Below the pieces are notes generated by a model that saw only the letters and a program-made list of their open reading frames with translations, was not told the DNA's origin and did not search any database. Of a stretch of 64,000 nucleotides of DNA, positions 43,182-52,426 are shown in pieces (position 1 is the first letter of the stretch; every line of letters begins with the position of its first letter). The stretch is taken from positions 496,001 to 560,000 of the forward strand of contig JAQSYP010000001.1 in assembly GCA_029256085.1 (NCBI GenBank). The letters are read 5' to 3'. Source of the DNA: Caryophanales bacterium. Its GTDB lineage: Bacteria > Bacillota > Bacilli > CAJFEE01. Position numbers and translations under genes: made by a program.

Positions 43182-44651
43182 TTAATAGTTATATTGATAA
43201 GATGCAGACATTGTCGGAGTGCCTACATATTGACCCTCTATATTTACTGTAGAATTTGGTGTGCTATAACTTCCACATTCGGATTCAAAGCTTGGGGAAC
43301 TTTTGATTGTAACATTATCTGCCTGATTTGAAGAGGTAGCAAATATTTGCGATTTATTTGCGTTTATGTTAGATTTATCACCCATTATTAAACTACCATC
43401 AGTAGAGATTTTAGAATTAGTACCTAGTGTATTTAGATTTTGTTCTATAGTTAATGTACCTTTAACAATAATTTGAGTATTACTTCCGACTGAATTAACA
43501 TTACTTTTTATTGTTAAATCCCCATTGACACATATTTTATTGTTACTTCCAAAGTTTAAATTCCCGTCAATTACCGAATTCGAACCCATATATATTGTTG
43601 AATTATCTGTAGAGTTAATATTTTTAAAGTTTGCAGATCCACCAATATAAATTTTGCTATTGCTTGCGTCAAAACTATGGGCAAAAGTAGCATTTCCGCC
43701 GATTTCTAGTATTGAATTATTACTGTTATTAATATTATCATTAAATACTGCATCACCCGCTACATGTAAATTCATATTCTTAGGGTTATTAATATTACCA
43801 TTGGCAGTTAAATCTTTTGAGAAGTAAAGAGTTGTATTTTCAATTGAATTAATGTTTTTTGAAAATGTAGCATCATTTAGAACTTTTAAAGTTGTATTTA
43901 GAAATTTCTCATTACTGTCGCTTGGGAAAAATGCTGATTGACAGTCAACATTATCAAAATCTTTTAAAGTACTACTGCATAACTCTAAGTTCCCAGGATC
44001 AGGAATATTATTAAAAGTTACAATTGGAATCCATTCCCCACTACCTGATCCTCCTGACCCACCAGACCCATTATCAGATGCAGGTAAAAGTTTAAAGGTA
44101 ATGCTTGTTAATGGAATATCAATTTTTGCATTAAGATTTATTGTTTTATCTATCGATTTTCCTCTGCTTGTAAAACGATACTGAATATTGAATGCATTTT
44201 TGTCCGCATCAAGTTCATGTGAATAAGTATCATTCATAATCGTATAAGAAGATTTACTAATACTATCTACAGAGATACTCTTTTCAACGAGTGGTAACTT
44301 TGAACTTAGCTCAGATTCAATTTCCAACGCTAACCTTTCAAAAATTTCCTTATCATTAGTAGCAGTAAGGTTAATAGTTTCATTTAATGTTCTACTTTTG
44401 TATTTTTCTTGAATAGCTTCTTTTAGGTTATCACTCATTGTATAAGACCCAACTATTGCGTTAATGGCGGTCCTGTAGTATTCTACACCCATTTCAGCTA
44501 AGGATACTGCTTGAAACCTTTCTTCAGTACGGTTTATTTGTTTTGCATTATTAAAAGTAAAGCCGATTATTGACATATATAAAATTGAAAAGACTGTAAT
44601 AAGAAGTAGCACAATTATGAGGGCATTACCTTTTTCATTTTTTAGATTCAT
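43182..44651 (-). CDS. PilX-type minor pilin-like protein with predicted beta-solenoid tail
   Basis: A 489-residue protein. The N-terminus NEKGNALIIVLLLITVF is a PilX-like leader: a short basic part, Gly8 before the hydrophobic helix (9-31), then an amphipathic helix (to about 65). An alpha/beta part runs to about 190, followed by a GSGGSGGSGSG linker (195-205). About residues 250-440 hold nine or so repeats of 18-21 residues, each with an Asn/Ser turn and a short strand. That suggests a parallel beta-helix (bactofilin- or adhesin-like). Cys225, 237, 374 and 459 could form disulfides. Last gene of the divergent three-gene pilin operon. Confidence 0.7.
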   Translation of the reverse strand: MNLKNEKGNALIIVLLLITVFSILYMSIIGFTFNNAKQINRTEERFQAVSLAEMGVEYYRTAINAIVGSYTMSDNLKEAIQEKYKSRTLNETINLTATNDKEIFERLALEIESELSSKLPLVEKSISVDSISKSSYTIMNDTYSHELDADKNAFNIQYRFTSRGKSIDKTINLNAKIDIPLTSITFKLLPASDNGSGGSGGSGSGEWIPIVTFNNIPDPGNLELCSSTLKDFDNVDCQSAFFPSDSNEKFLNTTLKVLNDATFSKNINSIENTTLYFSKDLTANGNINNPKNMNLHVAGDAVFNDNINNSNNSILEIGGNATFAHSFDASNSKIYIGGSANFKNINSTDNSTIYMGSNSVIDGNLNFGSNNKICVNGDLTIKSNVNSVGSNTQIIVKGTLTIEQNLNTLGTNSKISTDGSLIMGDKSNINANKSQIFATSSNQADNVTIKSSPSFESECGSYSTPNSTVNIEGQYVGTPTMSASYQYNY

Positions 44652-44664
44652 AATTTCAGCCCCC

Positions 44665-45135
44665 TCATTTGATCCTAGTTAAAATTGTTTTCGCTTCATA
44701 TTTAACATCTGGATTGTTTTTATCCTTTATAACTATTTTAATATTAAAGTCATTAATATTTGGACTAATTGAAAAGTTGTTTGTTATTAACTCCTCATTC
44801 CCATTCGTAAAATCAAACGCATAAATAGAATAAAGAAAGTTTGTGTTTTCAATTTTCATTGTTTCATCACCAACAACAGTAAATGAGGTAAGGTCTTCAG
44901 CTGAACTCTTTTCAGAAAATTGGAACATGTATGTAGATGTTGAGGTTTGATGTATTCTTGTAAGATTGCTAATTATTGTGTTTGCTTCTTGCTGAAGTAA
45001 GGTCTTGTTAGTAACTACTTTAGAAAAATTAGCCCCTTGAAAATAAATCCCCCAAATTATTACCAATATTATAGATGAAATAGCCATTGAAACGAGCAAT
45101 TCAACTAAAGTTATTCCCTTATTGTTTCGTATCAC
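44665..45135 (-). CDS. PilW-like type IV minor pilin
   Basis: A 156-residue prepilin: leader MIRNNKG then the mature N-terminus ITLVELLVSMAISSIIL, with Gly at the cleavage point and Glu5 conserved. The single helix is followed by a variable beta domain (VVGDETMKIENTNFLYSIY). It overlaps the upstream pilV-like gene by one base and is 13 nt before the pilX-like gene. Minor pilins of this set usually start pilus assembly at the tip. Function inferred from prepilin features and neighbours. Confidence 0.85.
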   Translation of the reverse strand: MIRNNKGITLVELLVSMAISSIILVIIWGIYFQGANFSKVVTNKTLLQQEANTIISNLTRIHQTSTSTYMFQFSEKSSAEDLTSFTVVGDETMKIENTNFLYSIYAFDFTNGNEELITNNFSISPNINDFNIKIVIKDKNNPDVKYEAKTILTRIK

Positions 45136-45620
45136 TAGCTATCACCCTTTACCGTAATATATCCGAAAAGGTCACTAACCTTTTCACCTTTTTTATTACT
45201 AACTAGTATATATACCTTGAATAAACGGTCACTCACTTGTAAAGTTCCAAAAGATTGGTACGATTTATCTATAACTATTTTAATCTCGTATACGCTATCT
45301 TGTGATAAAAGCTCGTATTGAGAATTAGTTGTTGCGATGTCTTCTTTCAACTTCAAGTTTGGATAATTTACTCTACTTAATAACGATGAAGATGGGGAAG
45401 CAGTTTTTAGTAGTAACTTAATATTACTATCTTTCTGTACTGTTACTAATTTCTCTTTTGCAAGATTAACTGCTGTAAGCATTTCTCCAGTTTTATTTGT
45501 CGACTTAGATGCCTGTGGAAAAAACGATAAAAATGAAACGAAAATAATGCCTAAAATAGTTAATGCAGCTAAAATTTCAACTAACGAAACTCCATTTTGA
45601 CTTCTTAATAATTTCCTCAT
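45135..45620 (-). CDS. PilV-like type IV minor pilin
   Basis: A 161-residue prepilin: leader MRKLLRSQNG followed by VSLVEILAALTILGIIFVS, with Glu5 and Gly-1 conserved. Start ATG 45620 is set by AGAGGTTAA eight nt upstream; the longer frame beginning 45689 has no ribosome site and would give an unlikely 33-residue leader. The mature part has TGEMLTAVNLAKEKLVTVQ, as in PilV/GspI-type minor pilins. First gene of the minor pilin operon, divergent from the main pil operon across a 146-nt region. Confidence 0.85.
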   Translation of the reverse strand: MRKLLRSQNGVSLVEILAALTILGIIFVSFLSFFPQASKSTNKTGEMLTAVNLAKEKLVTVQKDSNIKLLLKTASPSSSLLSRVNYPNLKLKEDIATTNSQYELLSQDSVYEIKIVIDKSYQSFGTLQVSDRLFKVYILVSNKKGEKVSDLFGYITVKGDS

Positions 45621-45766
45621 ATATTTAACCTCTTTTATAGGAAAATCGTTTTCTACAATACTTTTAAAATAGTTAAGATTATTATACAATAAAATTTAGT
45701 ATATTTAATAATATTTAGGTCTAATATACTATTTTAATTACCTAGTAACTTTTTGGAGGAGAGAAA

Positions 45767-46714
45767 ATGGAAAAGTTTATAATGACTATTGTATCTATGA
45801 TTATTCTTATTCCAATTTTACTCTTTTTACCATTTGGTTTGAACAGGAAGGGTAAGTTAATATTAGGAATATTTTCCTATATAATTGCATGCCTAGGAGT
45901 ATTAAGTTCCTTGATTTATACATTTGAAATTACTATTGTTTTATTGTTATCTCTAATTATTGTATCTACATTTTTGTTCTCACGAATGCCAAGAGTATTT
46001 TTTGGTAATCCAACTAATAAAAGTAAAAGAGATTTACGTTTTATAAAAAGTGTACAAGTTAAATCTGATTTGGATACAGTCTCTAAAGTCTTTATTAAGG
46101 AAGAAGAAAAGGTAATTGAGGAAGAAATTGTTAATTTAGATGAAAAGCCAACTTCTGATGAGATGGTTATTGAAAATGAAAAGCCGAACTTTGATGAATT
46201 AGTTATTGCAGATGAGGAATTATTTTTTGAAGAGATTGCTAATGTAGTTGAAGAAGAATTAATTGATGATAGCATTTCCCCTTTTGAAGTAATAGAACCT
46301 TCAATAGATGGGGATTTGGAAGCAAGTGTGCCTAATGATATTTTAACTAATAATAGTTTAGAAGAAGTAGTGGATGAAGACTGGGAAGAAGATGTATCAT
46401 TCCTCATAAATCGATCTGATGAACAAAGTCTAAAGGATATACAAGATATTTCTGATGAATTTAAAGTACCGAACTATATGTCAGAGATTGAACAACTTAT
46501 ATCTGGAGAAGTTCCTGATATAAGTATTGAAGATCAAGAACATCTTGAACAAGACATTACTGACGAAGATTTCGAAATAGATGTAATTGAAAATTTAAAG
46601 CGAGATTCACATGAGATGGAAGATCAGGAAGAGGATAATGACAAATCCGCGGACTTATGGGAAGAGATAGTTGTTGATCCGGAAACGAAAGATAATAAAG
46701 GTGTAAGTTTTTAG
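45767..46714 (+). CDS. Acidic membrane-anchored protein heading the pil operon
   Basis: A 315-residue protein I do not recognise. Three predicted helices lie at about 5-23, 30-50 and 54-72, then a long very acidic cytoplasmic or external tail (about 108-310). The tail has two adjacent 13-residue repeats, DEKPTSDEMVIEN (125-137) and NEKPNFDELVIAD (137-149), and a Glu/Asp content well above its neighbours. ATG 45767 follows GGAGGAGAG. Co-oriented and 15-25 nt from the VanW-like gene, so likely part of the pilus operon. Function unknown. Confidence 0.6.
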   Translation: MEKFIMTIVSMIILIPILLFLPFGLNRKGKLILGIFSYIIACLGVLSSLIYTFEITIVLLLSLIIVSTFLFSRMPRVFFGNPTNKSKRDLRFIKSVQVKSDLDTVSKVFIKEEEKVIEEEIVNLDEKPTSDEMVIENEKPNFDELVIADEELFFEEIANVVEEELIDDSISPFEVIEPSIDGDLEASVPNDILTNNSLEEVVDEDWEEDVSFLINRSDEQSLKDIQDISDEFKVPNYMSEIEQLISGEVPDISIEDQEHLEQDITDEDFEIDVIENLKRDSHEMEDQEEDNDKSADLWEEIVVDPETKDNKGVSF

Positions 46715-46738
46715 TTCAACATTGAGGAGATGTATAAC

Positions 46739-47878
46739 TTGAGAAACAACCAGAGAATAATAATATTTTTTGTTTTATTTTTCAGCACTTTTTTTATATA
46801 TGGTTTTTCTCACATTGGTGTTATCGCCTATGATTTTTATAATGAAGGAAATACAGGGTATCAAAAGGATACGACGGTAGCAACTATCAATTTATCAGGT
46901 AAAGATAAGGCAAGTGCACAGAGCGCTATTGCAGAAAAGATAGTAAGTTGGAAGCAGCAAAGCACTGTAAAGGTATCATTTAAGGAAAACGAATACACAT
47001 TAGATAATGAAAAAATCTATATAGATATTGATAAAACTTTAACTATGCTTTCAGAAGGTGAAGATAATAGTTTAATAGTTAATATTAGCTTTGAAGAGGC
47101 AATCATTAACTTAACAGGACAAAAAAACCTAGAGAAGATTATTGATATTAGCAAGTTCAGATCAGATCTTACAAAGGCAGTTGATAAACTAATAATCGGA
47201 AACTATTCCTTCCACTTAGAGGATTACTTACTACCGACTGCAAACCATGAATTACAACTAAACCAATATTCTATTAAGCTTTCAGATGAAGATGAAAAAA
47301 GCACAACATTAAAGAAAGCTACCATTAACATACCTAAGAATTCACAGTTTTCACTTCTTGATGAGATTAAAAAACAGGGGTTTGCGTTTACAAATGAAAA
47401 TGTACCTAACATTATTGCATCTTGTATTTATAAAGTAATATTACCTACAAATTTTATTATTGTAGAACGCAATATTAGTAGTAGTATGCCTGAATACGCC
47501 GAATTAGGTTATGAAGCTGAAATTAATGAAGATAGTGGCTTAGATCTTAAGTTCTATAATTCGAATGCTGCTAATTATAAGCTTGATATTCAAGTAATTA
47601 GTGGAGAGCTTTATGTAACATTGAAGGGACCAAGCCTACTAAACGTTTACAAGATTACATCTGAAGGTGAACAAATATTCGAGCCGAAAAAGGTAATACA
47701 GTATGACCCGCTAATTCATAGCACTTCTGAAGTGATTGTGCGTGAAGGGAAGAATGGTGGGCTTATTAAAATATATCGGGAAATCTACAATAATAAAGGC
47801 CAAAGACTTTCAAAAGAACTAATATCAGAAGACTTCTATCCTCCTGTTCATACAATTGAAGTAAGAGGATTAAGGTAA
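46739..47878 (+). CDS. VanW-like protein with degenerate core and C-terminal G5 domain
   Basis: About 379 residues. An N-terminal anchor helix (about 8-30) precedes a region like the YoaR/VanW N-terminal domain (SGKDKASAQSAIAEKI), and then a stretch (about 198-260) that lines up with VanW: FSLLDEI, a Cys-x-Tyr, FIIVERNISSSMPEYAELGYEAEI. The usual GGGICQxSSTLYN is lost. The C-terminus fits a G5 domain (VREGKNGGLIKIYREI). TTG 46739 is nine nt after GAGGAG; ATG 46730 directly abuts it. VanW-like genes often accompany pilB in Firmicute pilus loci. Role unproven. Confidence 0.7.
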   Translation: MRNNQRIIIFFVLFFSTFFIYGFSHIGVIAYDFYNEGNTGYQKDTTVATINLSGKDKASAQSAIAEKIVSWKQQSTVKVSFKENEYTLDNEKIYIDIDKTLTMLSEGEDNSLIVNISFEEAIINLTGQKNLEKIIDISKFRSDLTKAVDKLIIGNYSFHLEDYLLPTANHELQLNQYSIKLSDEDEKSTTLKKATINIPKNSQFSLLDEIKKQGFAFTNENVPNIIASCIYKVILPTNFIIVERNISSSMPEYAELGYEAEINEDSGLDLKFYNSNAANYKLDIQVISGELYVTLKGPSLLNVYKITSEGEQIFEPKKVIQYDPLIHSTSEVIVREGKNGGLIKIYREIYNNKGQRLSKELISEDFYPPVHTIEVRGLR

Positions 47879-47923
47879 AGCTGACATTGTTAAATCTAAA
47901 ACACTATAAAGTGGGGAAGATAG

Positions 47924-49585
47924 ATGAAGCAAACTCGTAAACGGCTAGGGGACTTGTTAGTTGAGGCTGGATTAATAACTGAACAACAACTTCAAACAGC
48001 CCTTGCAGAGAAAAAGGCCGGTCAAAGACTAGGCGACGCTCTATTACAGCAAGGATTTATTACCGAACAGCAATTAATTGAGGTGTTAGAATTTCAGTTA
48101 GGAATACCTCACATTACTTTATTTAGATATCCATTTGACACAAAATTGTTCTCTCTTATTCCTAAAGAGACAGCCAAGAGAAATATTCTTATCCCACTAA
48201 AAAAAGAAGGGGACAAACTATTTGTTGCCATGGCTGATCCGATGGACTTCTTTGCGATCGACGATTTGCGATTAGCGACAGGGTTCCAGATTGAAACGGC
48301 AATTGCAACTAAAGATGATATCATAAAAGCTATTAATAAATATTACGATATGGAAGATAACTTTGATGAGATTGTTGGTGATCAGGCACAACCAGAAATT
48401 GTTAGAGATGAAACAATTACTGATCAAGACTCTCCAGTTGTTCGCTTAGTAAATCAAATTTTATTAAATGCAGTCACTTTAAAAGCTAGTGACATTCATA
48501 TTGATCCTCAAGAAACAAAGATTGCTGTTCGTTATCGTGTAGACGGTGTTCTTAGAACTGAACGTATACTTCCTAAAAATACACAAGGTGTACTAACTGC
48601 TAGGATTAAAATCATGTCAAACTTGGACATTACTGAGCATAGAACACCTCAAGATGGAAGAATTAAAGTGAATGTAGAGTTACATCCTATTGACCTCCGT
48701 GTTTCAACTCTACCTACTGTATTTGGAGAGAAAATAGTTATGAGAATACTGGATTTATCTAGTACACTCAATGATATTAATAAACTAGGTCTTAATAGGC
48801 TTAACCTGGAAAGATTTAATAGACTAATTGAAAGTCCAAGCGGTATCGTTCTTATAACTGGACCAACAGGTTCAGGGAAATCATCTTCACTATACGCGGC
48901 CTTAAACAAGCTTAATAGTGAAGAAGTAAATATTATTACTGTTGAAGATCCAGTAGAATTTCAGATAGAAGGTATAAATCAAATTCAGGTTAATCCGAAT
49001 ATAGGAATGACGTTTGCAGCTGGTTTGAGATCCATTTTAAGACAGGATCCGAACATAATCATGATTGGTGAAATTCGTGATAAAGAGACTGCAGATGTAG
49101 CAATAAGAGCCTCATTAACTGGACATTTAGTTTTAAGTACGCTTCATACAAATGATTCATTGGGTACGATTACAAGACTAGTAGATATGGGTGTTGAACC
49201 ATTCCTTGTAGCATCATCACTTAATGGTATAGTATCTCAACGATTAGTTAGAAGAGTTTGTCGCGACTGTAAAGAGGAGCATAAACCTACAATCCGTGAG
49301 TTGGAAATATTTAAGAGTAGAGGAATCACAATAGAGAAGGTATTACGTGGACGTGGATGTTCATCATGTAATATGACGGGATACAAGGGACGAATTGCGA
49401 TTCACGAAGTTCTCGTTGTTAATGATGAGTTGCGTAGATTAATTATGAATCGTGAATCAATGACTAAACTCAAAGATTTAGCAGTCAAAAATAAAACAAT
49501 ATTTTTAATCGATGATGGTCTACTTAAGATAAAGCAAGGCATTACAACTACTGAAGAAGTATTAAGAGTAGCTATTCCTGAATAG
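47924..49585 (+). CDS. pilB: Type IV pilus assembly ATPase PilB
   Basis: A 553-residue hexameric extension motor. The N-terminal MshEN/T2SSE_N region (1-150) has two RLGDxLxxxGLI/FITEQQL repeats, a c-di-GMP-binding type fold in relatives. The ATPase core has Walker A GPTGSGKS (313-320), Walker B with IMIGEIRD (379-386) and a His box STLHTND. Zn-binding cysteines are C446, C449, C479 and C482 (CRDC, CSSC). No frameshift. It differs from the shorter ComGA of competence pili. ATG 47924 follows GTGGGGAAG. Confidence 0.95.
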   Translation: MKQTRKRLGDLLVEAGLITEQQLQTALAEKKAGQRLGDALLQQGFITEQQLIEVLEFQLGIPHITLFRYPFDTKLFSLIPKETAKRNILIPLKKEGDKLFVAMADPMDFFAIDDLRLATGFQIETAIATKDDIIKAINKYYDMEDNFDEIVGDQAQPEIVRDETITDQDSPVVRLVNQILLNAVTLKASDIHIDPQETKIAVRYRVDGVLRTERILPKNTQGVLTARIKIMSNLDITEHRTPQDGRIKVNVELHPIDLRVSTLPTVFGEKIVMRILDLSSTLNDINKLGLNRLNLERFNRLIESPSGIVLITGPTGSGKSSSLYAALNKLNSEEVNIITVEDPVEFQIEGINQIQVNPNIGMTFAAGLRSILRQDPNIIMIGEIRDKETADVAIRASLTGHLVLSTLHTNDSLGTITRLVDMGVEPFLVASSLNGIVSQRLVRRVCRDCKEEHKPTIRELEIFKSRGITIEKVLRGRGCSSCNMTGYKGRIAIHEVLVVNDELRRLIMNRESMTKLKDLAVKNKTIFLIDDGLLKIKQGITTTEEVLRVAIPE

Positions 49586-49594
49586 GAGGGCATT

Positions 49595-50635
49595 ATGAAA
49601 GAAAGAATAGACAATTTACTTAGAGCAGCTTTTGATTTAAAAGCATCAGATATACACCTAACCGTAGGGGTTCCACCAATATTAAGAATCAACGGTGACC
49701 TAAAAAAGTATGGAAAAGATATAAATAAGCCAGCAGATACTGAAGGAATGGCTAGAGCAATGATCACTGATGAAATGTGGACAAAGCTAAAGGACAAAGG
49801 GGAGCTTGATTTTTCTTATAGCGTACCTGGAGTGTCTCGTTTTCGTGTAAATGCATTCCATCAGCGATCCTGCTTAGCTTTAGCGATTAGAGTCGTACCT
49901 ACTAAGATTCCGACAATTCAAGACCTTATGATGCCAGCTATCCTTGAAAGAATTGCAGATAAGCCACAAGGTTTAGTTTTAGTTACAGGTCCAACAGGTA
50001 GTGGGAAATCTACAACTCTAGCAGCAATGATTCAATTTATGAACCAAAATATGAGAAAGCATATAATTACTTTAGAAGATCCAATCGAATACTTGCATAA
50101 ACACGGTAATTCAATTATTGACCAACGAGAAGTTGGCTACGATACTAATAATTTTGCGAACGGACTAAGGGCAGCACTTCGACAAGACCCTGACGTAATA
50201 CTTGTAGGTGAGATGCGTGACCTAGAAACAATCCAAACTGCTATTACCGCAGCTGAAACAGGGCACTTAGTTTTAGGTACATTGCATACATCAAGTGCGC
50301 CAGCTACAATAAACCGTATTATAGATGTTTTTCCACCATCACAGCAGCCGCAAATTAGAATTCAGCTTGCATCTGTACTTGTTTCAATAGTGTCTCAGCG
50401 TCTGTTTCAAACAGCAGATCGCTCAGGAAGACGTGCTGCAACAGAAATATTGATTAACAATTCAGCTGTAGCAAATTTAATTAGAAATGAGAAAATTCAT
50501 CAAATAATTAACATCATGCAGACATCTCGCGCCCAAGGTATGCATACTTTAGATACAAGCATAAACGAACTCATAGATTCTGGGATAATCACAAGAGAAG
50601 CTGCAGAACCTTTCTTACAGGAAAGGCTGACTTAA
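49595..50635 (+). CDS. pilT: Type IV pilus retraction ATPase PilT
   Basis: A 346-residue retraction motor: LKASDIHLTVGVPPILRINGDL at the N-terminus, Walker A GPTGSGKS (132-139), ITLEDPIEYLH, Walker B ILVGEMRDLETI, His box GTLHTSSAPATINRIID, and the retraction motif near AVANLIRNEKIHQI (canonical AIRNLIRE-like). Presence of PilT points to retractile, twitching-type pili and separates this locus from Bacillus com genes, which lack one. 10 nt after pilB, 2 nt before pilC. Confidence 0.95.
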   Translation: MKERIDNLLRAAFDLKASDIHLTVGVPPILRINGDLKKYGKDINKPADTEGMARAMITDEMWTKLKDKGELDFSYSVPGVSRFRVNAFHQRSCLALAIRVVPTKIPTIQDLMMPAILERIADKPQGLVLVTGPTGSGKSTTLAAMIQFMNQNMRKHIITLEDPIEYLHKHGNSIIDQREVGYDTNNFANGLRAALRQDPDVILVGEMRDLETIQTAITAAETGHLVLGTLHTSSAPATINRIIDVFPPSQQPQIRIQLASVLVSIVSQRLFQTADRSGRRAATEILINNSAVANLIRNEKIHQIINIMQTSRAQGMHTLDTSINELIDSGIITREAAEPFLQERLT

Positions 50636-50636
50636 T

Positions 50637-51851
50637 ATGGCACGCTTTAAATACTCTGGAAGAGATCGAAAAGGCAAGAGTGAAGGTGTTATTCAAGCAA
50701 GTTCTAAGCGTGAAGCGATGTTAAAGCTACGAGAAAAAGGGGTTAGGGTTTTAGAATTATCAGAGGTTGCAGAAACGTTTCTTACAAAAGATATTTCCTT
50801 TAGAAACCCTGTAAAACTACAAGACTTCACTATTTATTTGAGACAATTTTCAGTTTTACTTAGGTCTGGTGTCTCGGTTGTTGATTCAACTAAGATTTTA
50901 GCTGCTCAAACAGATAGCAAAAACTTAGGGAAAATATTATCTGAGATTGAACAAGATTTACGAGAAGGTAATCCATTATCAGACTCAGCTGCAAAACATA
51001 AAAAAGTATTTTCAACTATGTTTATTAACATGGTAAAAGCTGGTGAAGCTGCCGGGAATATGGACGAGACTCTTGATAGATTAGCAGATCATTATGAAAA
51101 ACAACATATGACTAGACAAAAAATAAATTCTGCACTAGCATACCCGATATTTCTAGCATTTATGGCCCTAGGTGTTGTAACTTTCTTACTTGTTAGCGTT
51201 GTTCCTACATTCGTTCAAATGTTTGCAGACTTTGGTAGTGAACTACCTGCAATAACTAGATTTGTACTTAAGGCTTCTCAACTTGCTCAAGTTTATTGGT
51301 GGGTATTGATTTTATTTTTTTTGCTTCTTGGAATTGCTATTGCAGTAATACGGAGCAGGAAAGAAACAAAATATTATTTAGATTACTTTCTGCTCAGGTT
51401 ACCTATCTTTGGGAAAATGCTTCAAAAGGCAGCATTAGCACGAATGTCTAGAACACTAAGTTCACTATTCTCAAGCTCAGTCCCAATTTTGCAAGCACTC
51501 GCGATAGTTGAAAAAGTTGTAGAGAATGAAGTCATCGCTAAGGTTATCAAAGAATCAAGAGACTCGCTAGAAAAAGGTAAGTCATTGACTGAGCCAATGC
51601 GAAAGCACTGGGCATTTCCGCCTTTAGTAACTCAAATGATAGCTATTGGTGAGGAAACTGGTAACCTTGATGCAATGCTTGCAAAGGTAGCAGACTTCTA
51701 TGAAAAGGAAGTCGAAATGGTTACCGATCGCTTAAAGGCGATGATTGAGCCGATAATGATTGTCGTCTTAGCAGGACTCGTTGGAACTATCGTTACAGCA
51801 ATCATGGTTCCAATGTTTGAAATCTTTAATCACATTGGTGATTACGAGTAA
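50637..51851 (+). CDS. pilC: Type IV pilus inner-membrane platform protein PilC
   Basis: A 404-residue GspF/PilC-family protein with two repeats of the T2SSF fold, each with a cytoplasmic helical bundle, and three membrane helices (about 170-192, 220-240, 375-398). Motifs: FTIYLRQFSVLLRSGVSVVDS and MFINMVKAGEAAGNMDETLDRLADHYEK in the first half, MSRTLSSLFSSSVPILQAL and MIAIGEETGNLDAMLAKVADFYE in the second. It connects the motors to the pilus base. 2 nt after pilT. Confidence 0.95.
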   Translation: MARFKYSGRDRKGKSEGVIQASSKREAMLKLREKGVRVLELSEVAETFLTKDISFRNPVKLQDFTIYLRQFSVLLRSGVSVVDSTKILAAQTDSKNLGKILSEIEQDLREGNPLSDSAAKHKKVFSTMFINMVKAGEAAGNMDETLDRLADHYEKQHMTRQKINSALAYPIFLAFMALGVVTFLLVSVVPTFVQMFADFGSELPAITRFVLKASQLAQVYWWVLILFFLLLGIAIAVIRSRKETKYYLDYFLLRLPIFGKMLQKAALARMSRTLSSLFSSSVPILQALAIVEKVVENEVIAKVIKESRDSLEKGKSLTEPMRKHWAFPPLVTQMIAIGEETGNLDAMLAKVADFYEKEVEMVTDRLKAMIEPIMIVVLAGLVGTIVTAIMVPMFEIFNHIGDYE

Positions 51852-51961
51852 AATATTTGCTAATTTACTAGTAAAATAGTCTTTATTTTTTCAGAAGTTT
51901 CTGATAGTCTGATAGTAGAAAAGTCTTACTTTAATAAATGAATTTAGAGGGAGAAATGGAA

Positions 51962-52405
51962 ATGAAACAATTACTTAAAAAGAGATTAAAAAATCAACGC
52001 GGTTTAACATTAGTTGAATTACTTGCTGTAGTAGTAATCATAGGTATAATTTCTTCAATCGCAGTACCTAGTATTGGAAAGATTATTGAAGAAACAAAAA
52101 TCAAAGCTGCAAAGGCAGATGCGGTTCAAGTTATTAATGCAGCTAAACTTTATGTAGCTGCTACTGGCACAGTAGCAACGTCTACTACTGGTTCAACTAT
52201 TTCTGTAACAGATTTAGATGATTATGTTGATGAAGTTAATAATTTAAACAATAATTATTATGTAACACTTAATAATGGAGAATTTACTATAACTGCAACA
52301 TCTTCTAATGATACGGGATTAACTTTTAATGGTGCAACTATTAAAGAAATAAATGCTGCTCCTAAAACACAAAAAATAATACCAACTGCTCCAACTTCCC
52401 CATAA
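51962..52405 (+). CDS. Major type IV pilin candidate (PilA)
   Basis: A 147-residue prepilin. Leader MKQLLKKRLKNQRG (14 residues, very basic) is followed by the mature start LTLVELLAVVVIIGIISSIAVP with Glu5. A Ser/Thr-rich head (TVATSTTGSTISV) and a Pro/Thr C-terminus (TPKTQKIIPTAPTSP-like tail) follow. Cysteine is absent, so there is no disulfide-bonded D-region. ATG 51962 is eight nt after AGAGGGAG; in-frame ATGs at 51938 and 51956 are badly spaced. It has a 110-nt upstream gap, the largest in the operon, consistent with extra expression control. Called major by place and size. Confidence 0.88.
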   Translation: MKQLLKKRLKNQRGLTLVELLAVVVIIGIISSIAVPSIGKIIEETKIKAAKADAVQVINAAKLYVAATGTVATSTTGSTISVTDLDDYVDEVNNLNNNYYVTLNNGEFTITATSSNDTGLTFNGATIKEINAAPKTQKIIPTAPTSP

Positions 52406-52426
52406 GAGATTATCTGAGGTTCTAAT

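Noticed and set aside
45916-46407. Ser-rich minus-strand reading frame opposite the acidic gene
   Set aside because: Low-complexity Ser/Thr content is the mirror of Glu/Asp codons on the plus strand; no ribosome site or homology pattern.
51852-51961. Possible c-di-GMP riboswitch ahead of the pilin, as in some Clostridia
   Set aside because: No class I or II c-di-GMP aptamer consensus can be found; only short palindromes.
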